From positions 1-64,000 of the forward strand of contig NZ_PYWM01000022.1 of assembly GCF_003049665.1 (NCBI RefSeq): a DNA stretch of 64,000 bases, written 5' to 3'. The DNA is from Lysinibacillus mangiferihumi (GTDB lineage Bacteria > Bacillota > Bacilli > Bacillales_A > Planococcaceae). Under the pieces are notes generated by a model that saw only the letters and a program-made list of their open reading frames with translations, did not search any database and was not told where the DNA came from. This document shows, in pieces, positions 61,444 to 64,000 of this stretch. The position numbers and the translations under genes are program-made. How positions within the stretch are numbered: the first letter of the stretch is position 1; each line of letters begins with the position of its first letter.

Positions 61444-63097
61444 TTACTGGCGTCGCCGTTTTGAGCAATTAGAAGAAGCCCAGCATAATCGCAGCATCTT
61501 TTATTATGAGGACCTGCGAAAAGCTTATATCGAAACTATGAACGACATAGAAGTTGATATTTTAAAGTGGTATAACCGTTTTGCTGCTAACAACGAAATC
61601 ACATTTGATGAAGCTAAACTTTTACTAAAATCAGATGAACTTCGTGAGTTCCGTTGGACTGTCGATGAATACATCGAATACGGTAAAAAGAATGCACTCA
61701 ACCAACAATGGATGAAACAGCTCGAAAACGCTTCTTCTCGTGTCCATATAAGCCGTTTAGAGAGTTTGCAGTTACAATTACAGCAACATGTAGAAAAACT
61801 GTATGGTGGGCAAATTGAGGGTTTTGAACAATTGATGAAAGAGACATATCAAACACAGTACTATCACACAGCATTCGAGGTGCAGAAAGCTTTCGAAATT
61901 GGGTTTACATTACAAGCACTGGATGAAACGAGGTTAACGAAAGTAATTAGCAAGCCGTGGACTGCTGATGGTCGTACATTTAGTCAAAAGATATGGCGAG
62001 ATCGAAATGTGTTGTTAGATACATTGCATAAAGAGCTTATCCAATCAATAGCGAGAGGTGAAGCTCCTACTCGTATGATTTCAGCAATCACAAGAAAAAT
62101 GAATACCTCACGCTCCAACGCTGCTCGTCTAGTTATGACCGAGTCGGCGTTTTTTAGTGCTGTTGCTCAAAAGGATGTATTCGGTGAGCTTGATGTTGAG
62201 CGTTATGAAATCATCGCAACTTTAGATCATAAAACAAGTAGCATATGCCAATCAATGGACGGTAAGGTATTTAAGGTGACAGATTTTGAGGCTGGTGTAA
62301 CAGCGAATCCGTTTCATCCTCGATGTAGAACGACAACAGCACCGTATTTTGCTGACGAGTTCGATATTAGTGAACGTGCTGCAAGAGATGCTGATGGTAA
62401 AGTGTACTATGTGCCGTCTGATATGAAATATCATGAATGGAAAGAAAGGTTTATCTTAAATGATAAATCTGTTATCTCTAAAAGAAAAATTCTAGATGAA
62501 TCGAATGAACGTCATCGTAAAGTGTATCCAGTCAAACAATCCAATGTAAATTGGCGAAATTATTTAAATGTAAACCAAGTGGGTAGTGATCTTTTAAACG
62601 AGATTCATAGTGAATTGAATGGATTTATGAATACCAAGCGAAAAGAAAAAATGTACTTAATAAATAAAGAAAAAAATTCGATTGAAGCCTCTTTAGTAGG
62701 GTCCGATATTAATAGAGTGGATTTAACAAAAGAAATAAATGATGTTTTAGAAAAAAGCCCGCAAAACAGTATAATATTTACACATGTTCATCCAAGTCCA
62801 ACCTCATTTTCAAGTCATGATTTATTTTTAATGGTAAAATACAAGTCTGTAGCTGCATATACTTTGGAATGTGCGAATGGAGATAAGTATATTTTAGATA
62901 GAGGGAATTATAAGAGTTCTATGTTTAAAAATATATTTTTTGCAAATGAGTATGATAAAATTAAGCGTCAAGTTGCAAAAAGCTTCCCTGAATTAGATGA
63001 TCCTCAAAAAATTTATGAAGTTTGGGATTCATTTATATATGAGGTTAATAAAAAGTTTGCCGAAAAAAATAATATGATTTTCAAGAAAGTTGAGTGA
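61424..63097 (+). CDS. MuF/SPP1 gp7 minor head protein with C-terminal effector-like domain
   Basis: A 557-residue minor head protein. A helical N-terminus spans 1-180, the MuF (gp7) domain about 185-320 (TRMISAITRKMNTSRSNAAR, CQSMDGKVF and NPFHPRCRTTTAP). A linker follows at about 325-370 and then an extra domain to the end, which contains THVHPSPTSFSSHD (His454, His456, Asp466). The HxHP...SxxD pattern resembles JAMM-type metal sites. The last ~600 bases are AT-rich compared with the head genes. GGTGGTG gives ATG 61424. It is followed by a small acidic gene like a MuF toxin-immunity pair. Confidence 0.85.
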   Translation: MAKKSRNYWRRRFEQLEEAQHNRSIFYYEDLRKAYIETMNDIEVDILKWYNRFAANNEITFDEAKLLLKSDELREFRWTVDEYIEYGKKNALNQQWMKQLENASSRVHISRLESLQLQLQQHVEKLYGGQIEGFEQLMKETYQTQYYHTAFEVQKAFEIGFTLQALDETRLTKVISKPWTADGRTFSQKIWRDRNVLLDTLHKELIQSIARGEAPTRMISAITRKMNTSRSNAARLVMTESAFFSAVAQKDVFGELDVERYEIIATLDHKTSSICQSMDGKVFKVTDFEAGVTANPFHPRCRTTTAPYFADEFDISERAARDADGKVYYVPSDMKYHEWKERFILNDKSVISKRKILDESNERHRKVYPVKQSNVNWRNYLNVNQVGSDLLNEIHSELNGFMNTKRKEKMYLINKEKNSIEASLVGSDINRVDLTKEINDVLEKSPQNSIIFTHVHPSPTSFSSHDLFLMVKYKSVAAYTLECANGDKYILDRGNYKSSMFKNIFFANEYDKIKRQVAKSFPELDDPQKIYEVWDSFIYEVNKKFAEKNNMIFKKVE

Positions 63098-63102
63098 TTC
63101 AA

Positions 63103-63384
63103 ATGAAAGAAATATTGATGAATTTGGATTTACCTGATTTGTACAAGGAAAACTTATTTGAATATGTCCCAACCCTCGATGGCGTACCTGATTATATTGA
63201 TTTAATTCCAAGAGGATACACGATGGGGAAATGTCAAAAGCTACACAAACTTGTGAGTATTGAGAGCATGAAATACCATTTGAATGAAGCTATTCAAGAC
63301 GGTGAACTTAACGATGATGAAATGATTGAAGCAAATAAACTGATTCAAGAAGCCATTCAAGAATATAATGAAATGAGCACTTAG
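63103..63384 (+). CDS. Small acidic protein, candidate immunity protein
   Basis: A 93-residue acidic protein starting ATG at 63103 (a GTG at 63094 is an alternative). The first half has alternating strand and helix (FEYVPTLDGVPDYIDLIPRGY) and the second is helical (VSIESMKYHLNEAIQDGELND). It comes six bases after the MuF gene end and ends in its own terminator, in the position where phage MuF toxins have immunity genes. Function is an inference from position. Confidence 0.6.
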   Translation: MKEILMNLDLPDLYKENLFEYVPTLDGVPDYIDLIPRGYTMGKCQKLHKLVSIESMKYHLNEAIQDGELNDDEMIEANKLIQEAIQEYNEMST

Positions 63385-63419
63385 CCTCCTAATTGAGAGA
63401 GCTGAGTGTTTTTTATTTT
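63377..63419 (+). terminator. Terminator before the scaffold gene
   Basis: GCACTTAGC...GCTGAGTGT followed by TTTTTATTTT. The 118 bases after it hold two further hairpins (GCTTGT...ACAAGC at about 63460-63483, CGTGC-CGTT-GCACG at 63497-63510) just ahead of the scaffold start. Confidence 0.7.
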
Positions 63420-63536
63420 CAGTGAACTACGTAAAGTTTGTCATAATCGTCTTTTTCGAGCTTGTAGACGTTAAAGAACAAGCTTCCAAACCTATCGTGC
63501 CGTTGCACGTAAAACACGAATTAGGAGGCTAATCAG

Positions 63537-64000
63537 ATGAAAAAAGAAGATTTAATTGCAATGGGGTTAAGCGAGGAGCAAGCTGAGGCTGTTGTTGGTA
63601 AATACGGAACAATGATTCCTAAAGAGCGCTTTGATGAGGTCAACAAGGCAAAGAAAACGCTCGAAGAACAAGTAAAAACTCATGAAACTCAGTTGAAGGA
63701 TTTACAAGACAAGGCCAAAGGTAATGATGATCTACAAAAGACAATAACTGATTTGCAACTGGCTAACGAAACAGCTAAAACGGAATACGAGCAACAATTG
63801 AAAAATGAACGTATGAATGCAGCGCTAAAATTGTCATTACACAGCAAAGTACATGATGTTGATTTAGTTGCTGGCCTCATCGATAAAACAACAATTGAAT
63901 TAAGCGAAGATGGAAAAGTAACAAAAGGACTTGAGGAGCAACTTAAAACGTTGCAAGAATCGAAGTCCTTTTTATTTGTGCCAGAAAAGCAACCACCGAC
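63537..64000 (+). CDS. Phage scaffold protein (GP20 type), partial
   Basis: At least 154 residues, cut by the window end. The N-terminus KEDLIAMGLSEEQAEAVVGKY and the following IPKERFDEVNKAKKTLEEQV are typical of GP20-type scaffolds, with a long coiled coil and then a domain (MNAALKLSLHSKVHDVDLV). It directs capsid assembly and is not in the mature head. TTAGGAGG precedes the ATG. Confidence 0.88.
   Translation, partial: MKKEDLIAMGLSEEQAEAVVGKYGTMIPKERFDEVNKAKKTLEEQVKTHETQLKDLQDKAKGNDDLQKTITDLQLANETAKTEYEQQLKNERMNAALKLSLHSKVHDVDLVAGLIDKTTIELSEDGKVTKGLEEQLKTLQESKSFLFVPEKQPP

Larger units (their letters stand above)
36813..64000. mobile_element. Left and central part of a tailed-phage prophage
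   Basis: Genes in order are integrase, ImmA, repressor, cro-like, antirepressor, recombination pair, replication initiator and loader, SSB, dUTPase, Dam, late regulator, terminase small and large subunits, portal, MuF and scaffold. This is a standard temperate siphovirus layout of Firmicutes. Structural genes are still complete, suggesting an inducible or recently active phage. The right end, with capsid, tail and lysis genes, is outside the window. Confidence 0.95.

Overview
The window looks like the chromosome of a spore-forming, low-GC member of the Bacillaceae/Planococcaceae, most probably Lysinibacillus. This is inferred from protein sequence style, gene order matching the Bacillus subtilis pheS-to-rph segment, and a gerE sporulation regulator. 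No database search was possible.

The first ~36.7 kb is host core genome. It opens with the 3' tail of a group II intron (1-125), then an RsbQ-like hydrolase paired with a PAS-GGDEF protein. Next come a TrmH-type methyltransferase, a T-box-controlled pheST operon, rnhC, zapA, cvpA, polX, mutS2 and a DUF350 gene followed by a 26-residue membrane peptide. A FadR-type fatty-acid degradation operon (lcfA-fadR-fadB-etfB-etfA) with two FadR operator candidates follows. Then come trxA, uvrC, an L-box-controlled aspartokinase gene with a likely internal start for a beta subunit, yslB, sdhCAB, a thioesterase, gerE, a MarR gene, racE, a haemolysin III gene, rph, a nucleotide pyrophosphatase, a phosphodiesterase, selO, a DUF2639-like gene, an unassigned helical protein and a short-chain dehydrogenase.

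At 36739-36812 lies tRNA-Arg(UCU), and directly after it a prophage begins and runs past the right edge (more than 27 kb). Order: integrase, ImmA peptidase and repressor leftward; a divergent control region with four 17-bp operators and a fifth inside the cro-like gene; antirepressor and small early genes; a probable annealing protein/exonuclease pair; DnaD-like initiator with internal iterons and DnaC-like loader; many small genes; HNH endonuclease, SSB, dUTPase with a zinc-knuckle insert, nuclease-like protein, Dam methylase, DUF1064 nuclease and an ArpU-like late regulator. Terminase, portal, a MuF-type minor head protein and a scaffold gene follow.

Between the regulator and the terminase is an accessory zone. 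It holds a reverse-strand small membrane protein with its own promoter and terminator, a GPP34-like gene plus MerR gene behind a heptad repeat, an Acb2/Tad1-type cyclic-nucleotide sponge (anti-CBASS/anti-Thoeris), and a membrane coiled-coil protein. The MuF head protein has an AT-rich C-terminal extension with a metalloprotease-like HxHP...SxxD motif and is followed by a small acidic gene, the layout of a phage MuF toxin-immunity pair. These two loci, with the operator array and the RyR-domain gene, are the most interesting parts.
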